Shown: piece by piece, positions 11,601 to 21,800 of the stretch
Layout of the letters: each line of letters starts with the position of its first letter
Numbering within the stretch: position 1 is the stretch's first letter
DNA from: Pseudoips prasinana
Lineage: Eukaryota > Arthropoda > Insecta > Lepidoptera > Nolidae
Length of the DNA: 64,000 nt
Direction: 5' to 3'
NCBI GenBank assembly: GCA_951640165.1
Contig: OX621241.1
Location: 18,047,001 to 18,111,000 of the forward strand
Program-made: the position numbers and the translations under genes
The notes under the pieces: model-generated
What the model saw: only the letters and a program-made list of their open reading frames with translations
What the model was told of the DNA's origin: nothing
Databases searched by the model: none

Positions 11601-12640
11601 ACTTGTTGACCAATTCTCACACATTAATATCAGTTACTTAGGTAGGTTTGAGTTGGGTTCCCCTTATCCTTATTGAATAGAGTTTTTACCATAATATGGA
11701 ACTAAAAATAGTTTCGAACGCTTTGGAAAGATCTAGTAGAACACGTGCAAAATACATACTTTATGCAAAAAATCGAAAAACATAAAAGTTTTACTCCATC
11801 GAATAGGCATTGGTAACTTCTATATGATAAACGAACGGCGGGCGAATCCATTTACAAATTAAGTTAATCTAGGTCTACCAGAGGCCGACCGAATTTCACC
11901 AAATAAGACTCAGCCATTCGCTGGATGCCGGTAGCGCAATACTGGCAATTGTCACCGACAGCTGATATGATGATGATGAAACTCAGCCATTTCTTTAAAA
12001 AACTACAGTTCATGTACCTGGCTTTTAATAATACATTGAGATCGCTTAGTATTATGTTATCCTTACTACATCTTTACTCACCTTACAACTGATAATCTAA
12101 TGCAGCCCACTTCTGTTCCATTGCAAGGTAAGGACCTCCTCTCACAATGAGGGGGTGATGGGCCACGCTGATGAGACATGCAGACTTTAGAAATAAATTG
12201 CCATCAAGAATATTTTGGAGAACTCTCAGGCATAGAGGTTTTCAGTTTGAGAAAATTTTAATTTAAAGAAGTGGTGCGCGCGCCTGTTGTTTTGAAGTCA
12301 ACACCACTGACTTCACATTCCAACATTTCTAATCAGTAGGTTATCTCATATTATAATATTTAGACTGATTATTGAGTTGGAATATCCAAATAATATATAA
12401 CGATAAACCTACAGGTGAACTAAATAAATTACTTAAATTTGCTTGGAAATTTCCAGGTTACCAATCTCAATCGAGAATTTAATCCCGAACCCGAAATCGA
12501 GAACCCAAATAGAAGATACAGCGGGAAATGATGCGGAAGACTATTTAGATAATAAGAACATTATCAGTGTGCCTAACCAATGTCCCACAGGATACAGACC
12601 AGACGCTCTAGGAGTATGTCGCCCAGTTATGGACTATTGA
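5556..12640 (+). CDS. Multi-exon gene for a repeated short cysteine-motif (probably secreted) protein, 5' end missing
   Basis: Six exons are joined by phase-2 introns: 5556-5660, 5786-5902, 6056-6160, 9018-9110, 10789-10977 and 12457-12640. Each intron follows GT-AG, and the joined frame stays open to TGA at 12638-12640. The exons encode seven copies of a unit of about 30 residues with core VP-x2-NCP-x-GQQWVNGQCR-x-VW; the last copy is divergent (CPTGYRPDALGVCR). Each unit has two cysteines, fitting one disulphide per unit in an extracellular protein. I do not recognise the protein and no function is claimed. No exon with an ATG and signal peptide was found upstream to the window start, so it may lie outside or be masked by the retroelements. 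There is no obvious AATAAA close after the stop. Exon-intron structure is well supported by the repeated homology; secretion is inferred. Confidence 0.75.
5786..5902 (+). CDS. Cysteine-motif gene, exon B
   Basis: It is 117 bp long, with acceptor 'cttcttttcag' and donor 'aaaag|gtaaaa'. It is a near copy of exons A and C, with four extra codons in the serine/aspartate linker from a short internal duplication. Proline of the CPAG core is kept but the preceding residues read NCTAGQQW, so the P after C is replaced by T. Confidence 0.8.
6056..6160 (+). CDS. Cysteine-motif gene, exon C
   Basis: It is 105 bp long and almost identical to exons A and B, including the last bases of the upstream intron. 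The core NCPAGQQWVNGQCR is intact. Confidence 0.8.
6254..6290. repeat. Perfect hairpin, 16-bp arms, 5-nt loop
   Basis: Arms at 6254-6269 (atctaaaaaatatggc) and 6275-6290 are exact reverse complements. It lies in the intron after exon C. Confidence 0.85.
6600..6865 (+). repeat. tRNA-derived SINE, family A
   Basis: A degenerate tRNA-like head ('ggttggcgttgttagt', B box 'gtggattccca') is followed by the body ending in 'aagctctgcttattttgg' and 'aataatgtccaagga'. Better copies are at 28783-29047 and 31788-32032. An AAAT-rich microsatellite tail follows. Confidence 0.75.
6866..7389 (-). repeat. 3' untranslated part of a CR1/Jockey-type LINE with TG-rich minisatellite
   Basis: It lies directly downstream, on the minus strand, of a LINE ORF2 C-terminus. 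It includes an (AAAT)n tail near 6870-6900 and about 270 bp of irregular TG/GTGTATGTGTTTA repeats at 7110-7380. Confidence 0.6.
7390..7743 (-). pseudogene. C-terminus of a CR1/Jockey-type LINE ORF2
   Basis: The 117 residues contain LSVRKLYILHMVLRYHKIL, RRCDIVAPTYS and PRVYNKVNRILNIYPM, ending ECKKTLTEWL. This is the usual C-terminal end of LINE reverse transcriptases of the CR1/Jockey group, after the RT domain. The upstream RT and endonuclease are gone: the frame stops being LINE-like at 7744, close to the repeat at 7755-8030. Confidence 0.75.
7755..8030 (+). repeat. Interspersed repeat family X, copy 1
   Basis: It starts 'ggaacgaagttcctta' with 'gaaagggggctggacgg', and ends 'atccgggtgtcccttgacac' and 'ctctcaagttttt'. 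The same ends occur at 30534-30730 and 42065-42358. GGAACGAAGTT near the start and its complement near the end suggest short inverted termini, so a MITE-like element is likely. Confidence 0.65.
8031..9017 (+). other. Intron of the cysteine-motif gene (C to D), no further gene seen
   Basis: It holds a GC-rich block at 8460-8585, probably repeat-derived, and short AT-rich open frames without family resemblance. The stretch near 8047-8095 ('gtggacggacgtggac') recurs in part near 10500-10555 in the D-E intron. Confidence 0.4.
9018..9110 (+). CDS. Cysteine-motif gene, exon D
   Basis: It is 93 bp long, with acceptor 'gtatttttcag' and donor 'agaag|gtattt'. It encodes a short linker SAVEPLN and one core (TVTVPPNCPPGQQWVNGQCR). 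It is more diverged from A-C and closest to the first half of exon E. Confidence 0.8.
9111..10788 (+). other. Intron D-E of the cysteine-motif gene
   Basis: No coding exon was recognised here. It contains the hairpin at 9898-9932, a fragment of repeat R near 10360-10415 ('agtggttactctagtgtcag') and unremarkable AT-rich DNA. Confidence 0.4.
9898..9932. repeat. Perfect hairpin, 15-bp arms, 5-nt loop
   Basis: Arms ccctgaaaaaatggt (9898-9912) and its exact complement (9918-9932). It lies in the intron between exons D and E. Confidence 0.85.
10789..10977 (+). CDS. Cysteine-motif gene, exon E (double unit)
   Basis: It is 189 bp long, with acceptor 'atattttcag' and donor 'agaag|gtacta'. It holds two motif units in one exon, NCPPGQQWVNGQCR and then NCPDGQEYVNGQCR, linked by a short NGNNDRN spacer. 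It looks like a fusion of two former exons or an internal duplication. Confidence 0.8.
11255..11398 (+). repeat. SINE family D fragment
   Basis: 'gatcatgagagtgatggaatag' and 'gaccgccgtggccgaaattcgg'-like sequence match the inverse of the fuller copy at 38340-38703. The tRNA head is missing. Confidence 0.65.
11430..11780 (-). pseudogene. LINE reverse-transcriptase relic (CR1/Jockey-type)
   Basis: Minus-strand translation shows broken RT motifs: YGIPQGSILGP at about 11560-11585 and an ADDT box at about 11485-11500. Stops and shifts are present and no long frame remains. Confidence 0.65.
12457..12640 (+). CDS. Cysteine-motif gene, terminal exon F
   Basis: The acceptor is 'aaatttccag' and the frame ends at TGA 12638-12640. 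It encodes an acidic spacer followed by a divergent motif, VPNQCPTGYRPDALGVCRPV, and the C-terminus MDY. The GQQW core is replaced by GYRPDALG, as expected for an older, unduplicated founding unit. Confidence 0.75.
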
Positions 12641-12769
12641 AGAAATTATATACTTACATAAATAACTAATTCAATCATAAAATTTTTACCTATTATAAAG
12701 CCATATAGCTATATTGTTTTTTTTACAACCAGCTGAATCCCAAAATCAGTAGGTAAGTGAAGCTTGACA

Positions 12770-13320
12770 ATCCACAAGGGCTATAAAAAATACTTTTATG
12801 TGCCCCAAGGAAGCATTCTGAGGCCAAAACTATTATTATTAAACTTGAATTGTTAATGTTTACTGACTCAAAAGAATTATTCCATTATGACTTACCTATG
12901 CTGATGACTTTGCTCTACCTGGACATGGTAATAATAGGAAAGAGACTGCACGCTATATCTAGGATTCTTATAATGTACTTAGTAGTGGACTAGTAGATAA
13001 CCTGCATACTTACTTACTTTCATTCTCTTCCAAACAGTTACGTTGCCACAGCGTCTTTTCTTGTGGGCGGTCGCCATGACTATCCTTGCCGCCGCGCCAC
13101 CTATCACAAATGGACTGCACAAGATATTTAGGAGTACAGATTAACCAATTCCTTATTTCGCACGAGTTAAATTATGGTATTCCGCTGATCTTGACGTCAA
13201 ACTTTACTCTATGTCAGTCTCTACTAACATATTGCAACGTGGTCTGGAGTGGGAATGTGGGAAAAAGGCGGTTTAAAAAGATATGCTTTTCAAACCCTAC
13301 CGATACTCGATAGACTCAAC
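12770..13320 (+). pseudogene. LINE reverse-transcriptase relic (CR1/Jockey-type)
   Basis: 'VPQGSILRP' is encoded near 12802-12830, a YADD-like box near 12897-12915, and LLTYCNVVWSGN near 13220-13255. These are ordered RT motifs of one decayed copy. It lies just after the terminal exon of the cysteine-motif gene. Confidence 0.65.
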
Positions 13321-13929
13321 TGTACAATAAATATATAATCTGATGTAAGTATAGTGTAATTATGGTATTTTAATACTTTAAACATCGGAATAGATTTTAG
13401 CTTCTGTATCGTAGTAATCATACATAACATGCTTATACTTCTGTACCTACCTAAATTCAAATTGTGCTCTAATAAAAAACCTGTGACTGGGGAGAAAGTT
13501 CTTCGACAAAGGACCATAAATTACCTACAATTAATCTACACTAGTGGTCAAATTTACAGGCACACAAATAAAAGTGTGTTTATAATAAAATGTCATAGAT
13601 ATTTGTAAGCCAGTTGTGCTGTAAGCCAGGATCAAGAGTGACACAGAATGAAATGACACCGAGCGGTGAGACTCAGGCATGTCCCGGGGAATCGCTTTAA
13701 CTGTCTTGGATCCCGCAACGAATTTAATCGGAAAGAAAAAAGGAGGAGTTAGAAATGAATAGTTCCTCTTCCCCACCAGAGCAAAGCGGGAGACAGAATG
13801 ATATAAAGAGGCTCATAAAACGAGATAATTGCAACTAGAGAAGCCAGCTGCAAAAACACCGAGGATCAATTTAAGGGTCCTAAGTGAGCTGTTATATTTG
13901 ATTCCAATAGTAAGTAGGTATGGCAAAAG

Positions 13930-15450
13930 CGCTTAAACGCACGGAAGTTGTTCCTTGTTGCTACAAGATCCGTATAATAAACTACTCCAGATATTGGTTG
14001 CAAGCTATTTAGCATAATATCACGCTGATTTTGCAAGAGATCACACTCCCAAAGTATGTGGTGAGTGGTTCATATTCGTTACAGGAAGTTGAGCACAGAC
14101 AGATTGGTGAAGATACTAATTTGAAACTAAACAATTTACTTTTATTATTGCCGTGTCTGTTAAGAAATTGTGCAACACAATGGTTTATTGTTAATTGTTG
14201 ATTAGCCAAGTTTTATTTAACCGTTCGAGTAGGTCTGGAAGGAACTGGTGCAGATGGCGACCCTTGGCTGAGGTATTCCATCTGCATTGCCATTAATTTA
14301 GTAGTTCGTCGTTTAAGTTAGCCATTGACCTAAATAGCCTGGATATTTGAGCACGGTCGCGTATTGATAAGAAACCATTTTCTAAATTTTCGCGCGTAGA
14401 ATAATACATCGCTGCTCGTCTTTTAACCTCAAGATCAACCGGAAGTACACCCGCTAGTACAGGTAGGGCCTCTAGCTGTGCTTACCTACTGTTCTATAGG
14501 CTTTCCACAAAATAAACACCGGACTACCTCTAAATCATTAATGAAGCGGCATGTAACCCAGTTGATGAAAAGTGTTTCTTTAGTGGTGACTAAATGTTTT
14601 CGTATCTCCGGTTCGACCTCAATTCCCAAACATTTGCGCCTATTAGCTACGTTACGATTTCGCACAATTTTGGTCTTAGACGTAAAATCGTCTTCGCTGA
14701 CCTTAACATCACCGTCTTTGATATTTTGCCTGTATAGGGCCGTTAAAAAGACCAGGTCGGCCATTGACGACGGTACATCTTTAATATGTATGCGCGGTCG
14801 TCGCCCGGAGGGAGTTTTAAGCCCGCCGAACGAATGGCCTCGACAGATCGAATTTTATCAAGTTAGTTTTTTTTATTGAAAGCTAACTTGCAACTTCTAA
14901 GCGAAGTACAACGCCAGAATTGGAAGTATTTTAACGCCTACTATTTGAAAACCGTCGTCCGGCCTTCGTAAGCGCTTCCTTAGTCGCCAACGAAGTCGCG
15001 TACTCTGCTGATCGCTCAGCGGTAGGATATGCAATAATTGAGAGAACCGTTTTTCGCGTCTGTACTATAGGGGCGGTGGATTTTTTTGGTAGACGCAGTT
15101 TCAATTGTTCCGCGTAGGTACGTAGTCGACGTACGAGTCTCAAAATTAGTTTTATTTACGCAAAGATCTAACTGATGTTCTGCGTTAGCCAATTTTGTTT
15201 CGTTACATGAGGATTTAAGCGCAAGTAATGAGATAATACTTGTAAGGCGCTGCGTACTATCCATCACCGATACCTTATTCGTGATATTCGTACTCGAGTT
15301 GGAATCACTGACTAATTCGTTAATCTTTGACAAATAAACGGAAGCTTGTGTAACAAGATCGCAATAGTTCGCATTGTTTGTATAGACATTTTTTAAGTAG
15401 ATGATAAATCGGATTGAGATCCCCGAAAACGTTTGATATCCGATTCTCAT
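13930..15450 (-). pseudogene. Internally deleted R1-clade-like LINE: ORF1 joined to the ORF2 C-terminus
   Basis: Reading the minus strand, an ORF1/gag-like part occupies 15450-14486. It has a helical N-terminal region, then TKIVRNRNVANRRKCLGIEV and a degenerate first zinc knuckle (INDLEVVRCLFCGKPIEQ). It is followed at once, at about 14480, by the ORF2 C-terminal region: ALPVLAGVLPVDLEVKRRA, then AQFLNRHGNNKSKLFSF, a CxC cluster, and a frame-shifted HHILWEC near 14050-14020. The endonuclease and RT core are missing, so the copy arose by internal deletion. Several stops are present. Assignment to the R1 clade is from recognised sequence style, not from an alignment. Confidence 0.65.
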
Positions 15451-15900
15451 TGACGGTCGGGAGTATAAAACGTCGGTGACGCATCGCCTATCACACGTTT
15501 GCTTAAGCCTGAAGGGGGCGTTCTGGGCGTCTGTTTACTTCTAATAAAAACTTCTCGGCCCCGGTCGGGAGGGACATCATTTATTTTTGAATAGTTATTT
15601 ACAAAAAATAATCAAGCGCTTTAACGTAAACACAGATATTAAGCGCGTTAAAAAGCGATTATTACTTTGTACGCGGTACCCTCACAAGAATAAAAGTTAA
15701 ACTTACTCACCGAACGATAATTTGGTCTAAAATCCAGATATTACTTATCAAAACACTTAACAAAACTGAACACTAACATAAAGCTAGAAACAGAACACAG
15801 GTCGCAAAACAATCACAAAATAGCAAAAATAATAATATAATTACACAACGAACCTCCGGCACACTGACCCGTAGCAGAGCGGGGACGGCAATAATTTTTA
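15451..15900 (-). other. Presumed 5' untranslated part of the R1-like LINE
   Basis: Non-coding DNA upstream, on the minus strand, of the ORF1 relic. It is GC-richer near 15460-15570 and 15850-15890, like a LINE leader. No gene is seen. Confidence 0.3.
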
Positions 15901-15974
15901 ATACTGAACTTTTTTTAACTGCTTCTTTTTTACACTATAAAAGGCTTTAACCTGGATTATAATTATAATCACGA

Positions 15975-16769
15975 CTTAATGTGGCCCCCTAGCGCTCTTC
16001 GAACTGCTTCCATTCGCCTCGGCATACCTCTAATCAAATTATTATCAATAAAATCTTTAGGGATTGCGTTCAATTCTTCCTATAATACCTAAAATTTAAA
16101 ATCTCTCATATTAGCTGGAACTGGATCCCTATTTTAATTTGTCTTCCAAGCGTATCTCATACATGCTCTCTGAGGTTTAAGTTGGGCGAACGCCCTGGTT
16201 ACTCCATAACATTGATTTTACGACTTGAAGGTATTCGGAATTCGTAATCGCAAACAAAATTGACTCGAGCTATTCGATGCCTTGATGCGAGAAGGGGCCC
16301 CTGGCAGGCAAGTGGCTATTTATACTGCATATGTGGCGCAGCGGCTAAGACAGTCGCGTCGCCGCTTCGTGTCGCGGATCCGAATCCCACGCCGGACAAC
16401 TATTTATGTGGCCCATAAATAGTTGTTCTGAGTCTGGATGTAATTTGTGTCCCCCTCGACACAAGGATAATATTCACTAGTGCGGGCGTTATCTATTAAA
16501 ATTTGTAAAAATTAGAAAATTATACGATTTCAGCCTTCTTCTTTCAATTTTTCTATTATTGATATTCCACGAACCTCTTGGACCTTCGTTCTCACCTCAG
16601 AAGAAGTTAAGTATCTGGTAACGATGAACCGATCATCTCTGGCCACAGTTTTCCTTTTCCATCCTTGTCCTGCGAGTCTCGTATACCTACTGTCCGGTCT
16701 AGCGAATATAATATACCTCTTGACAACTAGGTGAACCACAGATTTTGATACCCCTAATATTTGGGCCAC
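15975..16769 (-). pseudogene. Tc1-like transposase relic interrupted by a SINE
   Basis: The N-terminal paired helix-turn-helix part is at 16769-16530: MAQILGVSKSVVHLVVKRY, then GWKRKTVARDDRFIVTRYLTSSEVRTKVQEVRG, a typical Tc1 DNA-binding region. The C-terminal end lies at about 16130-15975 (FIDNNLIRGMPRRMEAVRRA). A family C SINE (16326-16500) separates them, and the catalytic DDE core is not recognisable. Stops are present throughout. Confidence 0.7.
16326..16500 (+). repeat. tRNA-derived SINE, family C
   Basis: The head 'gtggcgcagcggctaagacag' and B box 'ggatccgaatccc' are followed by the body 'ataaatagttgttctgagtc' and 'tttgtgtcc'. It matches copies at 37724-37896 and 39265-39445. Confidence 0.75.
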
Positions 16770-17119
16770 ATGTTGGCGTGCCCAGTTTCAATTAAAGTAC
16801 TTAACAGCCCTAACAACTTGGGTGGTGTTAAGATCAGGCATTCTGAGTTTTTTTCCAGTAACAATTCACACTTAAAACGATACCTTAACAAAACAGTCAA
16901 AGCAAAAATTCAAACAAAACCTGAATTTAAACTTAAATTCATAAGCAATAATTACGGAAAAAAACAAATTAGGTAAATTCGAAAATTATAAACGACATAT
17001 TTGTGTATACCTACCTACGACAATTAGGGTACAACAGGAAATATTTAACTTTTTCTTTTGAGTTTAATTTGTCCACGAATGTATTTTTAATTTAAATTGC
17101 ATTTATTGATAAAATTGTT

Positions 17120-17200
17120 ATCAATAACTATAATGCCTACATTATAGTTATTGATTACAATTTTTAATAAGGTAGTTATAGGTAGTTACCTATAACTACC
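17120..17200. repeat. Two neighbouring perfect hairpins
   Basis: The first has 16-bp arms (17120-17135 and 17140-17155) with a 4-nt loop. The second has 13-bp arms (17171-17183 and 17188-17200) with a 4-nt loop. Confidence 0.85.
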
Positions 17201-18657
17201 ATAAAAATTCACCGATGAACGCTAGAAGGAATAGAGGATGAACGCGTCACGAATAAACAAAAGACAGAAAACAAATTTTAAATGGTATATCTATACATAG
17301 TGTATAAAAATTACAAATTACACTATTATTACCCTTTTCTAGACATAATATTAAATACATTTTTTGGTATTCATTACGCGCACCTAGAAAAAATATTTGT
17401 ATCTATGAACACTAAGGAAAAGTGTATAATACTGATAGGGCTGCCAACCTTTAAGAGAAACCTAGATTTTCAGGGAATAATACTGCACGGCTCACACTGT
17501 GGATTTACAAATACAACTTGAAATTGAAAAACTAGAACAATATTATTATGCTGCTCAGTAAACACGGGTAACATTTGTATTGTGAAAAGTATTACTTAAT
17601 ATGTCATGATTTTGTGGTATTTACACTGGGAGTAAGAGATGCCATTTCGGAAAAAATAAACAAAATCCAACTTTAAGCAAAGAAGCTATGTAATATATAA
17701 TATAGAAGTATGCTAATAGGCGCATAAACGAGGTTGCACCTCAATTCCTCGGCTTTCAAACCCAATAAATCATTAGACTATATCTTAGACACTGACAAAT
17801 TAATCTTCACTTCGAACATCCACTTCTCTTCTAAGAATTAAATAGTTCCTTTTGATTTAGGCCCAGCCAGCCACTCATACTGTATTAGATTCATACAAGG
17901 TACCAACGTGATCATTTGTAGTTCTTGGGTGCTTTTCGCAGTAGACAGGTCTTTAACTTCATCCTAAAACTGCGATAGCTCAATTATTCAAATATACCGA
18001 TGCGGCGAGGTCAGCTATCGTCATCCGCCTGTAGAAGAACTCGATAAGCTTTAGCAACAGCTAATTTATATTTTTTTTATTATTATATATTTTCTGACGC
18101 TCTCGCTACTTATTATGATGATTGGATGCCAATTCACTTGCATCGAAACGCTCATATTAATTCTTTACTATATGACATTTTTATAAATCAAGCAATTCCT
18201 ACTTATCTCACGGAGCTCGGGTCTTGATGAGCTCATCAACTCAAAGGAGCTCCTTTGAGATACGTGCACATTCCACCCATACGATCTCCAGTAAATTTAA
18301 GACTACATATTTCAGTGAACAAAATCTAAATGGACTAGACTATAGAATAATCGTAATAGGAGATAGGACTCAGACAAAAGGGGAATTGTAAAAAATATAC
18401 TGGTATCCCTGATCACTACAAAAAAAGTCAATGCCAAATTGCCAACTAACCAATATTTTTGTGATGTGATGTGATGAATATTTTATTAAAAATTCCTATT
18501 TGATTACGATTCAATGCATACCGGGCAAAATACTGCTATATTGCAAACTGGCCGATAATGGCTCTTTGTTATATTCAGTGAAAACGTTTAATTATGAGTC
18601 ATACACGATGAACATTTTGAATACATAAGTTACAAAGTTATAATAAAACTTTTTAAA
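17201..18657 (+). other. Upstream region of the MICAL-like gene
   Basis: AT-rich DNA without a recognised gene; the short open frame at 17282-17521 shows no family features. The 5' untranslated sequence and promoter of the MICAL-like gene should be within this stretch, but no TATA box or initiator can be fixed. Adjacent perfect palindromes occur at 18224-18259. Confidence 0.35.
18224..18259. repeat. Two abutting loop-free palindromes
   Basis: ttgatgagctcatcaa (18224-18239) is directly followed by ctcaaaggagctcctttgag (18240-18259). Both are perfect and centred on GAGCTC, about 400 bp upstream of the MICAL-like start codon. Confidence 0.85.
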
Positions 18658-18809
18658 ATGTCTGAAAGAAAAGGCACGAAAGCTCTGGAGTTATGGTGTA
18701 AGAGGCTAGTCAGAGATTGCCCGGAAGTACAAATAGATAATATGACAACATCATGGAGAAATGGAATTGCATTTTGTGCTTTGGTTCACCACTTTAGACC
18801 AGATCTAAT
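18658..18809 (+). CDS. MICALL: MICAL-like exon 1 (start codon, first half of the CH domain)
   Basis: The ATG at 18658 opens [20 protein letters not shown], the conserved start of MICAL-L CH domains; [18 protein letters not shown] follows. The donor is 'aat|gtaagt' and the exon ends in phase 2. Confidence 0.9.
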
Positions 18810-21800
18810 GTAAGTACAAAAAATCTTATTTAATTTATTTTATATAAATAAAACCAAACACAGCACTGATGATATTAGAAAATAATTATAAGTTATGGAC
18901 TTCTTATGGCGATATAATTAAATAAATATTGTTATTGATTGAACTTGACACTATCTGTCCATCTAATTAATTTCCAACAACAAAATTATCAGTACTGCAA
19001 CAGTACTATGCATTTGTTATACAAACAGTTAAATATACTAATACTGAAATTCTGTGATTTTTGACTTCTATGAATAACAAAGAGTATTCTTTTTTTTCCC
19101 TTCCCTTATTATTCTATTTTTATTTATATCAGATTGATTTAGTGTTTGTCTAAACAACTCTAAAGATGCATATTACCTTCTACAAGGAAAAGTATTTAGA
19201 ATATGTTCATTATGGGACAGTGAAGTGCTCTAGACCACCCAAAGAGCAGTGGGAAGAGCTATGCTCGGAGTTGCCCTACAAGATCGAATCAGTAATTTCA
19301 ACTAGTACAGGTGTAACAAGGTCACCTACATAGCCAAGAATTGCCAAACTGAAGTGGCGGTGGGCAGGGCAAACAGCTTGTAAAACCAATAACAGCTGAG
19401 GCAGAAAGGTTCTTGAGTAGTAACCACAAACCGGAAAATGCAGCATGAGCTGAACCCCTATAAGATAGACCAACAATCTTGTGAAGTTCACTGGCTCCAT
19501 TAGATGCAAAAAGTAGCAGACTGGCAGTTGAGGAAATTAATAGGGCGGGGCCTACAACCAACTGTGGACTTTTGGATGACATGTTGATGGTTATGAACAT
19601 ATTCAACTTAGTAACCTTGAACAAGTTGTGCTTAAGTATGGCATTCTGTCATACAGATTTTATCCAATTAAAGAATTGCCATCATTACATGCATATCTAA
19701 ATACTGTGGCTTGTGGATCATCTTTTTTTCATGGAACAAACAAGAGGGTCATATATCGACGCTGTAGAGTGAATACCTCAGAAGTTTTCACGAGCTAACT
19801 TTTCAGGAGCATTTCCGAAGTAGGTACGGCAGACTGAAGGCGATCATGAACAATGAGGTTCTCACATATGATAGAAGATGGCGTTGAGAGTGTCAGAAGC
19901 TCAGTGAAGTCGATTTGAAATATGTGTTTTGAGGTTTTCTTGCAAAACATGCAAAGAAGCTAATATCATTAAAATTCCACATTTGAGGTTTTCACCCTAA
20001 AGCATTGATATGATGTTGAGTTGGTGTCTAATCTCAGATAATGAATTATGTAGTTAGAAGGCCTGCCATAAGATTTGCCTTTATTAAACTTTAATAAATC
20101 TGCTATAAAGAAACCTCAGTATGTTGGACAACTTTGTGCAGTTTCATAAGTATTGCAACATGTCTGATGTAATATCAGATAACACTCACTCAAACATGTT
20201 AATGTTTATATATAAAATTTACTAATAATATTTTTCAGTGACATGTCCAAATTAAAACCTGAAAATATATATGAAAACAATCATTTGGCGTACAGTGTTG
20301 CTGAGAAACATTTAGGAATTCCTTCATTACTGGATCCAGAGGATATGGTAGAGAATGACGTGCCTGACCGTTTGTCAATATTAACTTATTTGTCACAATT
20401 TTATCAGCGTTTAGGCCATACTGGTAAGTACAAATTATTGTTTAAATCTACAATATATTATTATATTTTATCTTTTCAACATGTTTATGTTATGTTTAAT
20501 AAATATCTCGAATTATATACAATAGTAAGACATAATGATAAGCATACTTTACTTTGATGTATAGGCAGTGGTTATCCTAATTTCAGAGATGTTCAAGCTA
20601 CCTATTAGGCCTCCAACATGACTTAACATCTGTTGTCTAACAACTATAACCTGGACTGGCAGGTTACATGTCCTCCAAACTACACAGACGCAGATATCAT
20701 ATTATATCACTTTGGAGGTCACCCATCTAAATTTTGATTGCATGATTTAGTTTACCTCTCTGTGGATTGGTGAATGCTATGAGCACCTCGGTAAAATATA
20801 ACAGCATATTTTAGTAAATTAATCAAAACATTTACACCCTTATTTAAAAAAGAAGTCTAAAGTTAAACTGCAGTTGAACTATGGATCAAGCAATCTCATT
20901 GGATGATTTTCGACTAAACCGAGGATCAACTGCGGTTTAACTTTAGACTTCGTTTTTAAATTTGAGTGTTATAGTTGACTACACTCTGGAACTAAGTTAA
21001 CTCATGTTAAGCCGCTGAGCCCAAAAGGTCTGTTTAATAATAATATTTAGAACAAGATTTTAGATTTTTGGGTCCTTCATCTGTAGGACAAATAATATTA
21101 AAATTATGATTTAAGTTATTATAACAAACCTTTTGGACTACAGTTCAAAAGGTTTGTTATAATATTTATAAAATGGTAATGACAATAGTTTACTGATTTT
21201 TTTTGATATTCTAGCTTTGCATACAAATAGGCAAGTACAGCTAATATTTAAAAACATGTGAAAAACTCTGTGACACCAGATAGGGAGTGAGTTAGATGTA
21301 ACTTTAATTTCTAGGATTCCATACCAAATCTATAAACCTATTCTTTTTGAGTAAATAATTTTATCCATCTCTATCAAAACAATATACCGTAAATATTCTT
21401 ATTCTTTATTGTGCACAGAAAATAAACATTTTATATATGTGTAAATATGTTCCTTAAAATATCCACGTAGTGTGCAGGAGAACTAGCAATCTGATACATT
21501 CCCCTTCCCCTTTGACTTTGACTTTCCTACGATTTTATTATATGTATAGATATTTCGTCTCTTGTCACAAACTTATACGAACTTCACATAAATCTTACAT
21601 ATTTCTATACAAACTTTCATCACCCAGTCCGTATTGTTATTTTACACCCTTGAGGGTAAAACTTTTACAAAAATTTGATTGTCATATTTACCTATATTGA
21701 ATCAACAGTCTCAATAATTAGTTTCAAGCTTCTAGCTCTAAAAATTCCATACAACTTTTCATCCCCCCTTTCAACCCCGTAGAACCCTTTATTTCGCATT

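Noticed and set aside
14478..14879. 133-residue plus-strand open frame
   Set aside because: Antisense of the LINE ORF1 relic.
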